A stretch of 64,000 nucleotides of DNA from Clostridiales bacterium (GTDB lineage: Bacteria; Bacillota; Clostridia; Lachnospirales; Lachnospiraceae): positions 62,001 to 126,000 of the forward strand of contig JAHAFI010000003.1 in the NCBI GenBank assembly GCA_018374355.1, given 5' to 3'. The position numbers and the translations under genes were made by a program. The notes beneath the pieces were generated by a model. It made no database searches. It saw nothing but the letters and a program-made list of their open reading frames with translations, and had not been told where the DNA came from. Positions 1 through 8,210 of this stretch are shown one piece after another. The stretch's first letter is position 1, and the number at the start of each line of letters is the position of its first letter.

Positions 1-466
1 TCTGACAAAATTCGGAGGACATCCCATGGCGGCAGGCCTCTCCCTATCGGAAGAACTGGTGGAGCCTTTCAGAAAGCGTCTGAATCAGCTTTCCGGCCTT
101 TGTGCGGAGGATTTTATTGCGAAAGTGACCATTGATGTGCCGATGCCCATTCACTATATACGAAAGGAACTGATACGGGAGCTGAAAGTGCTGGAGCCTT
201 TTGGAAAAGGAAATGAAAAACCTGTATTTGCTCAAAAAGGATTGAAAGTAATGAGCGCCAGAGTATTTGGAAAAAACCGGAATGTGGTAAAGGTGAAACT
301 GGCCGACGAGGCGGGATATTCCATGGACGGTGTATATTTCGGGGACGGAGATGCATTTGTGGAAGCTGTGAAAGGGAAGGGAACCATATCTATCGTGTAC
401 TACCCGGAGATTGATACCTATCAGGGAAGAGAAAATGTTCAGGTGGTTATCCGGAATTACCAGTAA
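1..466 (+). CDS. recJ: Single-stranded-DNA-specific exonuclease RecJ, C-terminal part (5' end outside the window)
   Basis: The reading frame is open from base 2, so the gene starts before the window and only about the last 155 codons are seen. The frame opens with LTKFGGHPMAAGLSL, the glycine-histidine motif (GGHxxAAG) of the DHHA1 domain that ends the catalytic core of RecJ. The rest matches the C-terminal OB-fold region, with the typical phrase LEPFGKGNEKPVFA. RecJ degrades single-stranded DNA 5' to 3' in recombination and mismatch repair in the cytoplasm. A methionine at base 26 is internal, not a start. The gene converges on a minus-strand gene, with a hairpin terminator between them. The identity is firm from the motif pair; the N-terminal DHH domain cannot be examined. 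Confidence 0.9.
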   Translation, partial: LTKFGGHPMAAGLSLSEELVEPFRKRLNQLSGLCAEDFIAKVTIDVPMPIHYIRKELIRELKVLEPFGKGNEKPVFAQKGLKVMSARVFGKNRNVVKVKLADEAGYSMDGVYFGDGDAFVEAVKGKGTISIVYYPEIDTYQGRENVQVVIRNYQ

Positions 467-476
467 AACGTAAAAT

Positions 477-513
477 AGGGCAGAGAATACAAAGGAAAAG
501 TATTCTCTGCCCT
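477..513. terminator. Bidirectional terminator between recJ and the convergent fusion gene
   Basis: A 14-bp perfect stem (477-490 with 500-513) has a 9-base loop and is followed by a T-run at 515-520 on the plus strand. It sits 11 bases after the recJ stop and about 30 bases past the stop of the minus-strand gene, so it can serve recJ and possibly both genes. Confidence 0.8.
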
Positions 514-544
514 GCTTTTTTCATGATTCAAGCAGATAGTGAAA

Positions 545-1747
545 TCAGATATCGTAAAAGTCACCGATCATATCTTTGATGGACTGCATATGGTTATCAG
601 TTTCGGTGATGGCCCGGGAGCATTTCTGCAGTTCGTCACTGATCTGTTCGTAGCCGTCAATCTTATCCAGATTTTTCTTGTACCTGAGCTGATGCTCCAG
701 ACTTGCCCAGAAATCCATGCCAATGGTCCGAATCTGAACCTCAGCGCGCATGGGGGTTTTTCCGTTGGAGAAAAAGACAGGAATCTCCAGAATCAGATGG
801 TAGCTGCGGTAACCGTTGGGCTTTGGATTTTTGATGTAGTCCTTGACCTTGATGACACGGATATCATCCTGCTCTGTGAGCAGCCGGGCAATGGTGTAGA
901 TATCGTCAATAAACGGGCAGATGACCCGGATTCCGGCTACATCGTTGAGCTGCCCCCAGATATTTTCCTCGGTAAAGTCGTATCCCATTTTTTGCAGCTT
1001 CTGATAGATACTCATGGGCTTTTTGATGCGGGTCTTGATAAAAGCAATGGGATTGCGGTTGAATTTATTAGAAAATTCATCATCCAGAACCTCCAGTTTG
1101 GTCTGGATTTCCCGGACTGCACAGCGGTACATCATCATCAGGTTTCCGAACTTTTTCGTGTTGCAGATAAAAACCTCCGGGTTTAGGGTGTTAAGCCAAC
1201 GGTTTTTCTCAGACAGACGGCTGATAATCTCCGATGCAATCTCCAGAGGAGTTTTCTGGTCAGTAGGAATAATGAAATCGGCAGCGGCCTCATACTTTGG
1301 TCTGCGCCGATCCATCAGTTCGCCGATCCCTTCGGGACTTCTCCGGCCGTTTAGCACGGGACGGTTCTGATCGGCACCTACCCGCTGGAAAATCGTCTGA
1401 GGGGTGGCGGTGAGAAGAATCACATAGCCGTTTTCCTTCATGAGCTTTACATTTTCCTCCCGGAGCGCAGCCCCGCCGCCGCAGGAAATAACCAGATTCT
1501 GCTTCTGCTGAAGCTCCCGCAGGAGGCTGGTTTCCAGACTGCGGAAATATTCGTCTCCTTTGGTCTCAAAGATTTCCGGGATGGACATTCCCTCCCGTTC
1601 CACGATGATTTCATCCATCTCTGCAACTTCCAGATGATAGAGGGTATGAAGATGCCGGGCAATGGAAGATTTTCCGGTTCCCATAAATCCGATTAAGATG
1701 ATATTCCGTTGGTTAGAAAAAATTTTTTCCGGTGTATAATCAGTCAT
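545..1747 (-). CDS. Shikimate kinase fused to a RelQ-type small alarmone synthetase (GTP pyrophosphokinase)
   Basis: This 400-residue protein has two complete enzymatic modules. Residues 1 to about 176 are shikimate kinase: Walker A GFMGTGKS (20-27), substrate-binding D45 and R69 (GDEYFR), the glycine triplet at 90-92, and lid R129 (NRPVL). This enzyme phosphorylates shikimate in chorismate synthesis. Residues from about 188 to 400 are a RelA/SpoT-type synthetase without a hydrolase domain: DVAGIRVICPF (from 269), KDYIKNPKPNGYRSYH (to 317), catalytic-type glutamate E336 in AEVQIRT, and MDFWASLEHQLRYK. Such proteins make (p)ppGpp from GTP or GDP plus ATP. One uninterrupted frame joins them, and TAAGGAGATT lies just before the ATG. 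No other aromatic-pathway gene is nearby. Each domain is recognised with high confidence; any link between them is inference. Confidence 0.9.
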   Translation of the reverse strand: MTDYTPEKIFSNQRNIILIGFMGTGKSSIARHLHTLYHLEVAEMDEIIVEREGMSIPEIFETKGDEYFRSLETSLLRELQQKQNLVISCGGGAALREENVKLMKENGYVILLTATPQTIFQRVGADQNRPVLNGRRSPEGIGELMDRRRPKYEAAADFIIPTDQKTPLEIASEIISRLSEKNRWLNTLNPEVFICNTKKFGNLMMMYRCAVREIQTKLEVLDDEFSNKFNRNPIAFIKTRIKKPMSIYQKLQKMGYDFTEENIWGQLNDVAGIRVICPFIDDIYTIARLLTEQDDIRVIKVKDYIKNPKPNGYRSYHLILEIPVFFSNGKTPMRAEVQIRTIGMDFWASLEHQLRYKKNLDKIDGYEQISDELQKCSRAITETDNHMQSIKDMIGDFYDI

Positions 1748-1787
1748 AAAAATCTCCTTAAAAAATAACGTTTGTCAGATATTGTCC

Positions 1788-1816
1788 ATTATACTAAGAA
1801 TCGGTTTTTGGCGCAA
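1788..1816 (-). promoter_or_regulatory. Promoter of the shikimate kinase/alarmone synthetase gene
   Basis: Reading the minus strand, TTGCGC (1816-1811), a 17-base spacer and a perfect TATAAT (1793-1788) lie about 40 bases before the start codon. It is back to back with the glpK promoter. Confidence 0.6.
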
Positions 1817-1840
1817 GGGCGATATTATTTTCTTGAAATT

Positions 1841-1870
1841 TTCAAAAATTCATGGTAAAATTATTATAAT
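1841..1870 (+). promoter_or_regulatory. Promoter of the glycerol operon
   Basis: TTCAAA (1841-1846), an 18-base spacer and TATAAT (1865-1870) lie about 105 bases before the glpK start. The leader is AT-rich. I saw no clear GlpP-type antiterminator hairpin. Confidence 0.5.
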
Positions 1871-1976
1871 TGAAAAAATGAAGCGGAGAAAAGAGCGAGC
1901 TTTCACAACATGTCAGATGTTGTTAATTGTCTTGCTTCTTTTTATCTTTCATACTGGAATTGGGGGAAGAACTTCT

Positions 1977-3476
1977 ATGGCAAAATATGTAATGGCACTG
2001 GATGCAGGGACCACAAGCAACCGCTGTATCCTGTTTAACGAAAAGGGAGAGATGTGCAGCGCGGCACAGAAAGAATTTACCCAGTATTTTCCAAAGCCGG
2101 GCTGGGTAGAACACGATGCAAATGAAATCTGGTCCACTCAGTTGGGGGTTGCGGTGGAAGCGATGTCAAAGATCGGAGCCACAGCGGAAGATATTGCAGC
2201 GATCGGAATCACAAACCAGAGAGAGACCGCAGTGATCTGGGATAAAAATACGGGTGAGCCGGTATACCATGCCATCGTGTGGCAGTGCCGCCGTACCTCC
2301 GAATACTGCGATTCCCTGAAGGAGAAGGGACTTACCGAGGTATTCCGGAAGAAAACGGGACTGATCATAGACGCATACTTTGCGGGAACAAAAGTAAAAT
2401 GGATATTGGATCATGTGGAGGGAGCCAGAGAACGGGCCGAGAGGGGAGAGCTTCTCTTCGGTACGGTGGAGAGCTGGCTGATCTGGAAGCTTACCAAAGG
2501 GGCGGTTCATGTGACCGATTATTCCAATGCTTCCCGTACCCTGCTGTTTAATATCAATACCCTTGACTGGGATGAAGAGATTCTGGAGGAGTTACAGATT
2601 CCCCGGAACATGCTTCCAAAGCCCGTGCCCTCCAGTCAGGTGTACGGGATGGCTGATCCTTCCTTTTTCGGCGGTCCCATTCCCATCGGAGGGGCGGCGG
2701 GAGATCAGCAGTCGGCGCTTTTCGGGCAGACCTGTTTTGAAGCCGGGGATGCGAAAAATACTTATGGGACGGGCTGTTTCCTGCTGATGAATACGGGAGA
2801 GACTCCGGTATTTTCCGAAAACGGACTGGTAACGACGATTGCATGGGGAATCGACGGAAAAGTAAATTATGCGCTGGAAGGTTCGATTTTCGTTGCAGGT
2901 GCGGCGATTCAGTGGCTGCGGGACGAGCTGCGGGTGATTGACTCAGCGGCGGATTCCGAGTATATGGCAAAAAAGGTGAAGGACACCAACGGCTGTTATG
3001 TGGTTCCAGCTTTTACCGGATTGGGAGCGCCTTACTGGGATCAGTATGCCAGAGGAACCATTGTGGGGCTCACCCGTGGGGTAAACAAATATCACATCAT
3101 TCGGGCTACATTGGAATCCATTGCGTATCAGGTCCATGATGTAATCCGGGCCATGGAGGCGGATTCCGGAATTGCCCTTACTTCCCTGAAGGTGGATGGA
3201 GGCGCCAGCGCCAATGATTTCCTGATGCAGACGCAGGCGGATATGATCCAGCAGCCGGTGAACAGGCCTTCCTGCGTGGAGACTACCGCCATGGGAGCTG
3301 CTTATCTGGCGGGGCTTGCCGTGGGATATTGGCCCAGCAAAGAGGCTATAAAAGAAAACTGGATTATTGGAAGCACTTTCCAGCCGGAGATTTCCCGAAC
3401 GGAGCAGGAACAGAAGATGAAGGGCTGGAGAAAGGCTGTCCGGTATTCCTTTGGTTGGGCGCATCAGGAAGATTAG
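1977..3476 (+). CDS. glpK: Glycerol kinase
   Basis: This FGGY-family kinase phosphorylates glycerol to sn-glycerol 3-phosphate with ATP in the cytoplasm. The N-terminus MAKYVMALDAGTTSNRCILF carries the ATP-binding signature DxGTTS. Later motifs include GITNQRETAVIWD, the GGAAGDQQSALFGQ loop and GTGCFLLMNTG, all typical of GlpK. The 499-residue length matches the family. I chose the ATG at 1977 because GGGGGAAG lies 8 bases upstream and the alignment to GlpK starts there; the same frame is open to 1782, but that extension has no family similarity. It heads an operon with two FAD dehydrogenase subunits and a DUF1667 protein that would oxidise its product. Confidence 0.96.
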   Translation: MAKYVMALDAGTTSNRCILFNEKGEMCSAAQKEFTQYFPKPGWVEHDANEIWSTQLGVAVEAMSKIGATAEDIAAIGITNQRETAVIWDKNTGEPVYHAIVWQCRRTSEYCDSLKEKGLTEVFRKKTGLIIDAYFAGTKVKWILDHVEGARERAERGELLFGTVESWLIWKLTKGAVHVTDYSNASRTLLFNINTLDWDEEILEELQIPRNMLPKPVPSSQVYGMADPSFFGGPIPIGGAAGDQQSALFGQTCFEAGDAKNTYGTGCFLLMNTGETPVFSENGLVTTIAWGIDGKVNYALEGSIFVAGAAIQWLRDELRVIDSAADSEYMAKKVKDTNGCYVVPAFTGLGAPYWDQYARGTIVGLTRGVNKYHIIRATLESIAYQVHDVIRAMEADSGIALTSLKVDGGASANDFLMQTQADMIQQPVNRPSCVETTAMGAAYLAGLAVGYWPSKEAIKENWIIGSTFQPEISRTEQEQKMKGWRKAVRYSFGWAHQED

Positions 3477-3593
3477 AAACGAAACAGAAAAACAAAATAA
3501 GTGATTGCGGAGAATGGAGACAGGCAATGGGCAGCACCCCGGAAAAAAGGGGGTGTTCATTGTACTGTCTCATTTTTAATGGAGGGAATTGGT

Positions 3594-5030
3594 ATGTATG
3601 ATGTAATGATTATCGGTGCAGGAGTAAGCGGAAGTGCGGCTGCAAGGGAATTATCCCGGTATGATTTAAAAATTGCGGTATTGGAAAGGGAAGAGGATGT
3701 GTGCTGCGGCACTTCTAAGGCCAACAGCGGAATTGTCCATGCAGGCTTTGACGCAGCATGCGGTTCTCTGAAGGCGAAAATGAATGTAAGAGGAAATCAG
3801 ATGATGGGAGAACTGGCAGAGGAGCTGGATTTTCCTTTCCAAAGAATCGGTTCTCTGGTACTGTGCTTTCGTCAGGAGGATCGCCCGAAACTGGAAAAGC
3901 TGAAGAATCAGGGAGAAGAAAACGGCGTTTTGGGAATCCGGATTCTGGAGCAGGAGGAGTTAAGAGAGATGGAACCCAATATTTCCCCGGAAGCGGTGGC
4001 AGCGCTGTATGCCCCAAGCGGCGGAATCGTGTGCCCCTTTGGATTCAACATTGCACTGGCAGAAAATGCCGGTGTGAACGGTGTGGAATTTTATTTTGAC
4101 ACGGAAGTAACAGATATCCGGAAAACGGAGACAGGGTACCGGATTTTTACGGACAAGGGTGAGTGGGAAACCCGTTGCGTGGTCAATGCCGCAGGGGTGT
4201 ACGCCGACAAATTCCACAACATGGTCAGTGAAAAGAAACTCCATATTACCGTGAGAAAAGGGGAATATTATCTTCTGGACAGAAGTACCGGAAATCATGT
4301 GCATCATACCATTTTCCAGCTTCCCGGAAAATACGGAAAGGGCGTTCTGGTAACGCCCACAATCCATGGAAATCTTCTGGTAGGCCCCACAGCGAAGGAT
4401 ATTGAGGATAAAGAGGGAACACAGACCACTGCCGAGGGCATGGCAGAAGTGGGGGAAAAGGCAGTGAGAAGCGTAAAAGACCTGCCCCTTCGTCAGGTAA
4501 TCACGTCCTTTGCAGGACTGCGGGCCCATGAGGAGGGAAATGAATTTGTCATTGGAGAAGCAGAGGATGCACCGGGATTTTTTGACTGTGCCGGTATCGA
4601 ATCACCGGGACTTTCCAGCGCTCCGGCTATTGGAGAGCTGCTGGCGGAGCTTGTGACCGGAAAACTGAAACCAGCAAAAAAAGAGAATTTTATAAGCCGC
4701 AGAAAGGGCATTTTGAATCCACGCCTGCTGACGAAGGAAGAATGGAAGGAGCTTATAAAAAAACAGCCGGCGTACGGAAACGTGATCTGCCGCTGTGAAA
4801 GCATTACCGAGGGAGAGATTCTGGACGCGATCCATCGCCCGCTGGGAGCAAAATCACTGGACGGAGTGAAGCGGAGAACGAGAGCGGGCATGGGAAGATG
4901 TCAGGCGGGATTTTGTTCACCGAAAACCATGGAGATTTTGGCAAGAGAGTGGAAAGTGCCGATGGAAAGCCTGACAAAATCGGGAAAAGCTTCAAAAATC
5001 ATTCAGGGAACGGCAAAGGACAGTCTGTAA
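3594..5030 (+). CDS. FAD-dependent glycerol-3-phosphate dehydrogenase-like oxidoreductase with BFD-type 2Fe-2S domain
   Basis: The 478-residue protein starts MYDVMIIGAGVSGSAAAREL, a dinucleotide-binding GxGxxG that holds FAD. The phrase TSKANSGIVHAGFDA and the middle section are those of the DAO/GlpA family, which oxidises glycerol 3-phosphate to dihydroxyacetone phosphate. The C-terminal 90 residues contain CRCES and GRCQAGFC, four cysteines of a BFD-like 2Fe-2S domain. The start at 3594 has GGAGGGA upstream; the in-frame extension before it lacks family similarity. It lies 117 bases after glpK and 13 before the next flavoprotein, consistent with one operon converting glycerol to a glycolytic intermediate. 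Family certain; the exact substrate is inferred from context. Confidence 0.85.
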   Translation: MYDVMIIGAGVSGSAAARELSRYDLKIAVLEREEDVCCGTSKANSGIVHAGFDAACGSLKAKMNVRGNQMMGELAEELDFPFQRIGSLVLCFRQEDRPKLEKLKNQGEENGVLGIRILEQEELREMEPNISPEAVAALYAPSGGIVCPFGFNIALAENAGVNGVEFYFDTEVTDIRKTETGYRIFTDKGEWETRCVVNAAGVYADKFHNMVSEKKLHITVRKGEYYLLDRSTGNHVHHTIFQLPGKYGKGVLVTPTIHGNLLVGPTAKDIEDKEGTQTTAEGMAEVGEKAVRSVKDLPLRQVITSFAGLRAHEEGNEFVIGEAEDAPGFFDCAGIESPGLSSAPAIGELLAELVTGKLKPAKKENFISRRKGILNPRLLTKEEWKELIKKQPAYGNVICRCESITEGEILDAIHRPLGAKSLDGVKRRTRAGMGRCQAGFCSPKTMEILAREWKVPMESLTKSGKASKIIQGTAKDSL

Positions 5031-5043
5031 GGAGGGGAAAGGA

Positions 5044-6351
5044 ATGAAAAACTATTATGACATTGTGATTATCGGCGGCGGCCCGGCAGGACTGGCAGCG
5101 GCAGTATCCGCCTACGAGGAGGGAAGGAAGGATATTCTCATTCTGGAAAGAGATAAGGAGCTTGGAGGAATTCTGAATCAGTGCATTCACAACGGCTTCG
5201 GTCTTCATACCTTCAAGGAGGAACTGACGGGACCGGAATATGCGGGAAGATTTATTGAGAAAGTAAAGGAAAGAAAGATAGAATACCTGCTGAATACCAT
5301 GGTGATGGATATCAGCAGGGACAAACAGGTGACGGCGCTGAACAGAGAGGAAGGGCTTTTTACCATACAGGCCGGGGCTGTGATTCTGGCTATGGGCTGC
5401 CGGGAGAGATCCCGCGGCGCTTTGAACATTCCGGGATACCGTCCGGCGGGAGTATTTTCAGCGGGAACGGCCCAGCGTCTGGTGAATATGGAAGGGTATC
5501 TTCCGGGGCGGGAGGTTGTGATTTTAGGCTCCGGGGATATCGGGCTTATCATGGCCAGAAGAATGACACTGGAGGGGGCAAAAGTAAAGGTGGTAGCAGA
5601 GCTTCTGCCGTATTCCGGCGGGCTGAAGCGGAATATCGTGCAGTGTCTGGATGACTTTGATATTCCCCTGAAACTCAGTCACACGGTTGTGGATATCCGG
5701 GGAAAGGAGCGGGTGGAAGCCGTTGTTTTGGCAAAGGTGGACGAAAACCGCAGACCGATTCCGGGAACCGAGGAGGAATACACCTGCGACACCCTTCTTT
5801 TGTCGGTGGGACTGATTCCGGAAAATGAGCTGTCCCGTGAAATGGGAGTAGAACTGCATCCCGTAACCAGCGGCCCCAGAGTAAATGAAAGCCTGCAGAC
5901 CAGCATTCCCGGGGTATTTGCCTGCGGAAATGTGCTTCATGTGCATGATCTGGTAGACTTTGTTTCGGAAGAAGCCGGGAGGGCAGGAAAACATGCGGCG
6001 GAATACGTGAAAGGTCTGGAAGTATCCGAAAACTCTGAATGTCAGGGAGAACAAAGATGTGGAACGTGCGGCAAAGGTGAGATTCCTGTCTGCGGCGAGG
6101 CAGGGGTGCGTTATACAGTTCCGGGAACTGTCCGTTTGGAGCACATGGAAGAAAAACTTCCGGTGCGCTTTCGGGTAGGAGAGGTATATCAAAATTGCTA
6201 TCTTTCCGTTTATCTGGATGAGGAGCGGATTCAGCACAGAAAACGTCCGGTGATGGCTCCGGGAGAGATGGAAACCATTTATCTGGAGAAAAAACAGTTG
6301 GAATTACATAAAGATCTGTCACAGATTACCATACGGATTGAGCAGGAGTAG
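5044..6351 (+). CDS. NAD(P)/FAD-dependent oxidoreductase, partner subunit of the glycerol-3-phosphate dehydrogenase
   Basis: A 435-residue pyridine-nucleotide-disulfide-type flavoprotein. It has an N-terminal FAD site IIGGGPAGLAAA (residues 9-20), the phrase LNQCIHNGFGLHT, and a second nucleotide-binding site LGSGDIG near residue 160 for NAD(P)H. After residue 310 there is a cysteine-containing linker (RCGTCGKGEIPVCG) and a C-terminal domain of about 80 residues. RBS AAGGAGGGGAAAGG precedes the ATG. In clostridial genomes this protein sits between the GlpA-like subunit and a DUF1667 protein, as here, and probably passes electrons from glycerol 3-phosphate oxidation to a nucleotide or carrier. 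No GlpC membrane anchor is present, so the complex may be soluble; that is inference. Confidence 0.8.
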   Translation: MKNYYDIVIIGGGPAGLAAAVSAYEEGRKDILILERDKELGGILNQCIHNGFGLHTFKEELTGPEYAGRFIEKVKERKIEYLLNTMVMDISRDKQVTALNREEGLFTIQAGAVILAMGCRERSRGALNIPGYRPAGVFSAGTAQRLVNMEGYLPGREVVILGSGDIGLIMARRMTLEGAKVKVVAELLPYSGGLKRNIVQCLDDFDIPLKLSHTVVDIRGKERVEAVVLAKVDENRRPIPGTEEEYTCDTLLLSVGLIPENELSREMGVELHPVTSGPRVNESLQTSIPGVFACGNVLHVHDLVDFVSEEAGRAGKHAAEYVKGLEVSENSECQGEQRCGTCGKGEIPVCGEAGVRYTVPGTVRLEHMEEKLPVRFRVGEVYQNCYLSVYLDEERIQHRKRPVMAPGEMETIYLEKKQLELHKDLSQITIRIEQE

Positions 6352-6362
6352 GGGGGAGAAAA

Positions 6363-6731
6363 ATGGAAGTAAGAGAACTGACCTGTATCGGCTGCCCCAT
6401 GGGCTGTCAGATGAAAGTGACCATGAAAGATGGCAGAGTAGAGAAAATCGAAGGAAATACCTGTAAAAGGGGAAGCGTCTATGCTGAAAAGGAGGTAACC
6501 AATCCCACCAGAATCGTCACCTCCATCGTCTGGGTGCAGGGAGGAGAGCTCCCGGTAGTCTCGGTAAAAACAGCCGGAGATATTCCCAAAGGAAAAATCC
6601 GGGAATGTATGCTCGCACTGAAGGAAATCCGGGTGAACGCCCCGGTAAAGACCGGAGAGGTCATTTTAGAAAATGTGGCCGGAACGGGAGTGGATATCGT
6701 TGCCACGAGAGAGGTTTTGGCTCTGGGCTGA
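6363..6731 (+). CDS. DUF1667 iron-sulfur-type protein of the glycerol operon
   Basis: A 122-residue protein that starts MEVRELTCIGCPMGCQMKV. The CxxCxxxC spacing plus a fourth cysteine in GNTCKRG forms a likely 4Fe-4S site. This pattern and length are those of DUF1667, which regularly follows the two flavoprotein subunits in clostridial glycerol operons. It lies 11 bases after the previous gene with RBS GGGGGGAG, so it is almost certainly co-transcribed. The likely role is an electron-transfer subunit of the dehydrogenase. No signal peptide or membrane segment is visible. Confidence 0.85.
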   Translation: MEVRELTCIGCPMGCQMKVTMKDGRVEKIEGNTCKRGSVYAEKEVTNPTRIVTSIVWVQGGELPVVSVKTAGDIPKGKIRECMLALKEIRVNAPVKTGEVILENVAGTGVDIVATREVLALG

Positions 6732-6766
6732 GCAGTAGCGTATGTTGCAGACCACACAGCTCATTC

Positions 6767-6795
6767 TTGCATTTCCCGCAGGATTCCTGTATAAT
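6767..6795 (+). promoter_or_regulatory. Promoter of the symporter gene
   Basis: TTGCAT (6767-6772), 17-base spacer, TATAAT (6790-6795), about 45 bases before the start codon. An inverted repeat flanks the -10 box. Confidence 0.65.
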
Positions 6796-6818
6796 AAAGA
6801 CAGTAATCCTGCGGGAAA
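6772..6818. repeat. 14-bp perfect inverted repeat around the symporter -10 box
   Basis: Arms 6772-6785 (TTTCCCGCAGGATT) and 6805-6818 are exact reverse complements separated by 19 bases that hold the TATAAT. No T-run follows on the plus strand, so it is a poor terminator for the glycerol operon. The placement fits a repressor operator, though a read-through hairpin is possible. Confidence 0.7.
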
Positions 6819-6839
6819 AAGAAATTGGAAGGAGATGCT

Positions 6840-8177
6840 ATGGAAAATAAGCATAAGAATGGAAGTTTTTCCAGTTCCTTAGGCTTTGTTCTGGCGTGTG
6901 TAGGGTCTGCAGTAGGTTTGGGAAATATATGGATGTTCCCTTACCGTACAGGACAGTACGGTGGGGGAGCTTTTTTGGTTCCATATATCCTGTTTGTAGT
7001 GATTTTCGGCTATGCAGGTCTCTCGGCAGAATTTGGAATTGGAAGAAAAGCAAAGACAGGAACGCTGGGTTCTTATCAGCTCTGCTGGGAACAGCGGAAG
7101 GTAAAGGGAAAAGATTTGGGAAAGGCCGGAAGGATACTGGGCTGGATTCCCCTGATGGGATCTCTTGGAATCGCCATCGGATACTCTATCATTGTGGGCT
7201 GGGTGCTCCGTTTTTTTGTGGGCTCAGTGACCGGAGCTCTTTACCGGGGAGAACCGTCAGAATATTTCGCACAGGCAACAGGAAGCTTCGGCAGCATCCC
7301 TTGGCATTTAGCTGTGGTAGGTGTGGCGGTGCTTCTGCTGATCACCGGTTCCACCAAACAGATCGAGCGGGCAAACCGTATCATGATGCCCTTGTTCTTT
7401 CTTTTATTTGCGGTGATCGCCGTCCGGGTGGCGTTTCTGCCGGGGGCTATGGAGGGCTACCGTTTTCTCTTCGTGCCTAAGTGGGAGAGTCTTGGAAAGG
7501 TGGATACATGGGTGATGGCCATGGGACAGGCGTTCTTTTCCCTGTCCATTACCGGATCGGGAATGATTGTTTACGGCTCGTATCTCAGTAAAAAGGAGAA
7601 TATCGTGGGAGCGTCCATGCGGACCGTAGTATTCGATACCATCGCTGCCATGCTGTCAGCGCTGGCGGTGATGCCGGCAGTATTTGCTTTCGGTATTGAG
7701 CCGAATGCAGGACCGCCGCTGATGTTTATCACCATTCCGGAGGTTTTCCGGCAGATGCCTATGGGAAGGCTGTTTTCCGGAATATTCTTCCTGTCGGTAC
7801 TGTTTGCAGGGGTTACCTCTCTGATCAACATGTTTGAGGCAGTTGTGGAAAGCTGGCAGCACCGGTTCGGTGTGAGGCGCAGGGCGGCAGTTGCTCTGTG
7901 CGGTCTGATCGTTTTCGGAGTGGGAGTATTTCTGGAAGAAGAGGCGAAGATGGGAGCATGGATGGATTTCATCACCATCGTCGTGGTACCGTTTGGCGCA
8001 GTGCTGGGGGCCGTCTCGATATACTACATCTTTGGCGGTGACAAAATCGTGACGGAACTGAATGAAGGAAGAAAGAAACCCGTTCCGGCCTGCTTTGCTT
8101 GGATCGGAAAGTATTTTTATGTGCCATTGGCAGTGGGGGTATTTATTTTGGGCCTGATATACAAAGGAATCGGGTGA
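6840..8177 (+). CDS. Sodium-dependent transporter, neurotransmitter:sodium symporter (NSS) family
   Basis: A 445-residue polytopic membrane protein. The first membrane segment holds GSAVGLGNIWMFPY, the unwound-helix signature of NSS (LeuT-fold) carriers, followed by GGGAFLVPYI and about ten more hydrophobic segments. Family members import amino acids or related amines with sodium; the substrate cannot be read here. I chose the ATG at 6840 because AAGGAGA ends 4 bases upstream; a TTG at 6825 in the same frame lies within that ribosome site. A MATE exporter follows after 33 bases and is probably co-transcribed. Confidence 0.9.
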   Translation: MENKHKNGSFSSSLGFVLACVGSAVGLGNIWMFPYRTGQYGGGAFLVPYILFVVIFGYAGLSAEFGIGRKAKTGTLGSYQLCWEQRKVKGKDLGKAGRILGWIPLMGSLGIAIGYSIIVGWVLRFFVGSVTGALYRGEPSEYFAQATGSFGSIPWHLAVVGVAVLLLITGSTKQIERANRIMMPLFFLLFAVIAVRVAFLPGAMEGYRFLFVPKWESLGKVDTWVMAMGQAFFSLSITGSGMIVYGSYLSKKENIVGASMRTVVFDTIAAMLSALAVMPAVFAFGIEPNAGPPLMFITIPEVFRQMPMGRLFSGIFFLSVLFAGVTSLINMFEAVVESWQHRFGVRRRAAVALCGLIVFGVGVFLEEEAKMGAWMDFITIVVVPFGAVLGAVSIYYIFGGDKIVTELNEGRKKPVPACFAWIGKYFYVPLAVGVFILGLIYKGIG

Positions 8178-8210
8178 GGTGTATTTGAATTCTAAGGAGG
8201 AGGAAATTTT

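Noticed and set aside
539..1186. 215-codon open frame on the plus strand opposite the fusion gene
   Set aside because: It is antisense to recognised alarmone-synthetase motifs and has no ribosome site.
1782..1976. Extended N-terminus of glycerol kinase
   Set aside because: No family similarity; the promoter lies inside it and the ribosome site is just before ATG 1977.
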